Assembly (NCBI GenBank): GCA_007922195.1
Contig: ML682008.1
Span: forward strand, 11,935,880-11,999,879
Length of the DNA: 64,000 nt
Source of the DNA: Podocnemis expansa
Lineage: Eukaryota; Chordata; Testudines; Podocnemididae
Reading direction: 5' to 3'
The notes beneath the pieces are model-generated. The model worked only from the letters and a program-made list of their open reading frames with translations, was not told the origin of the DNA and searched no databases. Position 1 is the stretch's first letter; each line of letters opens with the position of its first letter. The position numbers and the translations under genes are program-made. Positions 62,621 to 64,000 of the stretch are shown here, piece after piece.

Positions 62621-63950
62621 GTCAGCAACATGCTATATTCTAGGGGTCTCAAACTCAGACCACCACAATTCAATCAGAAAATTCAGTGATTTCAGGTTTG
62701 GATCAATAATCTGGACCTGGGCTTGTGATGGGAGAGACCAGAAAGCTGGAAAATGAACTGCAAATTCCAAAACAAGTTCCAGAGTAGGAAATTTGAGAAC
62801 CAGAACTGGCAAGCTCAAGTGGGAGCTATATCACCTCAACTCCATCATACCTGATTGTCATACGAAAGGCAAACACGAATTCTTAATTCCAGACTAGGAA
62901 GGCAACTTCTTGAATCCTCTTCTTGAGGGAGGGAAATCATGGGTTTGTCATATTTTACTTCATTAAAAAAAAGGTCTGTTCAAGGAGACCCCAAACTTCT
63001 GAATACTGAAATTACTTAAAGGATCACTTGTGCTGATCACTGTATTTCCAATTCGTCCTCTTCCAAGACATTGCCTTTTCTGGGTAGATGAAGGGCAAGA
63101 GGAATGATACATAATACCCTGACAACTTTTTGACATAGTGGCTGAGAAAGTTCCCCTCTGTCAGTTCACTTTATTGCATGGTCTTGGTTGCGTCTGAAAA
63201 AAAAAAAAAACGTTCTGCCCGATTCACAGATTCAAAGCCTAAAATGTGAATTGAGTTTCACCTCCTGTATAACACATGCTAGAGAACTTCCCCAAAATAA
63301 TTCATGGAATGGAAGATCTGAATATAGATAAATTAATTACCTGCAACTCTAACCTATTTATAGGTTCTTGACTTCCACAAGCCATGAATTGCTCATCTGA
63401 CACAATATGTGGTAGCTTAGGAAAACAAACATTTTTGCCCATCATGCCAGGGTAATTGTGATCGTCAAAGGCATAGTCATTAATGGCTGAAAACTGTCGC
63501 AGATAGTGTCTCTATTTAATGGGACTGCTACCACACTCTGCTGAAGGACCTCTAAAAAGTGAAACAACTATGATTTGTTCCTTGGTCCACAGACCCTGCA
63601 AAGCTCAAGATCTAAAACACCTGTCCTATATGAAAAGAAGCCTCAGCAGCTCCAGAAGTTATAAGGTGGAGAAGTCCAAGAGGATTCCAGATTGGAATCA
63701 TAGGAAAAATACAATGGGTTGAGACCCCTCACCAGGATCCTTCAAAAAATCATTATTCAAATCAGATGAGAGTGAGAAGCCATCAATGGCCACCTGGATC
63801 TGAGACAGAAATATCTTCACTGATGCAATAGTTGCAGCCAGATTTCTTAACAAAACATTTGTGAAAGGCAGCTGGTCTGGACTTCAAAGGATTCATATCT
63901 TTTAAAGTCAGGATTCAAATCTTTGAAAAACCGTTTTTCAGATAGCAAAG

Positions 63951-63953
<3 letters not shown>

Positions 63954-64000
<47 letters not shown>
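63954..64000. repeat. (CA)n microsatellite at the window edge
   Basis: A perfect dinucleotide run of 47 bp that is cut by the window end, so its full length is unknown. Confidence 0.95.

Larger units (their letters stand above)
59622..64000 (-). other. SRPK2: SRPK2 intron (partial, continues beyond the window)
   Basis: No further SRPK2 exon is recognised (I looked for the WSTACM block and found none). It contains a CR1-like fragment (60256-60560), a hAT-like element (60836-61346), an inverted-repeat element (61533-61930), a MIR-like fragment (62530-62620) and a (CA)n run at the window end. The stretch 62640-63940 shows nothing else that I can name. Confidence 0.65.

Overview
This is a vertebrate genomic window, from a non-mammalian amniote and most likely a turtle (crocodilian less likely). 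The evidence is two orthologous genes in the convergent order known from mammals, embedded in a repeat landscape of many hAT-type DNA transposons with terminal inverted repeats (TIRs) and 8-bp target site duplications (TSDs), a Penelope-like retroelement with many scattered terminal fragments, CR1-like LINE pieces and old MIR/CORE-SINE copies. I see no primate or rodent repeats. The taxon call is inference.

Left half (1 to about 34.3 kb, + strand): the 3' two thirds of KMT2E (MLL5). Eleven coding exons encode about 1,246 residues, from the lysine/arginine/glutamate-rich segment that follows the SET domain to the proline-rich C-terminus and stop codon. A 0.7 kb 3' UTR and an AATAAA signal follow. 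The PHD and SET domains lie upstream of the window. Splice phases join all eleven exons in frame. Between the exons ending at 29645 and starting at 30004 is what looks like a frame-disrupted relic of one further exon that I recall from the mammalian gene.

Middle (34.3 to 35.3 kb): a short gap of under 1 kb between the convergent 3' ends, holding a small hAT copy.

Right half (about 35.3 kb to the end, - strand): the 3' end of SRPK2, an SR-protein kinase. It has a long 3' UTR, the last coding exon (38118-38302), a ~20 kb intron packed with transposons, then two tandem, equal-length (93 bp), equal-phase, homologous exons (58264-58356 and 58791-58883), and an upstream constant exon (59552-59621). 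The two tandem exons encode alternative versions of the same kinase C-lobe segment, one SRPK2-like and one SRPK1-like. This looks like a mutually exclusive exon pair at the substrate-docking groove and is the most interesting observation in the window.

The mobile elements show clear nesting: hAT inside hAT, hAT inside CR1, and hAT inside a short inverted-repeat element. One hAT retains a zinc-finger-like N-terminal transposase fragment. The Penelope-like element at about 54.9-57.7 kb keeps recognisable reverse transcriptase and GIY-YIG endonuclease segments but is disabled. Several long open frames lie in GC-rich repeats and are not genes.
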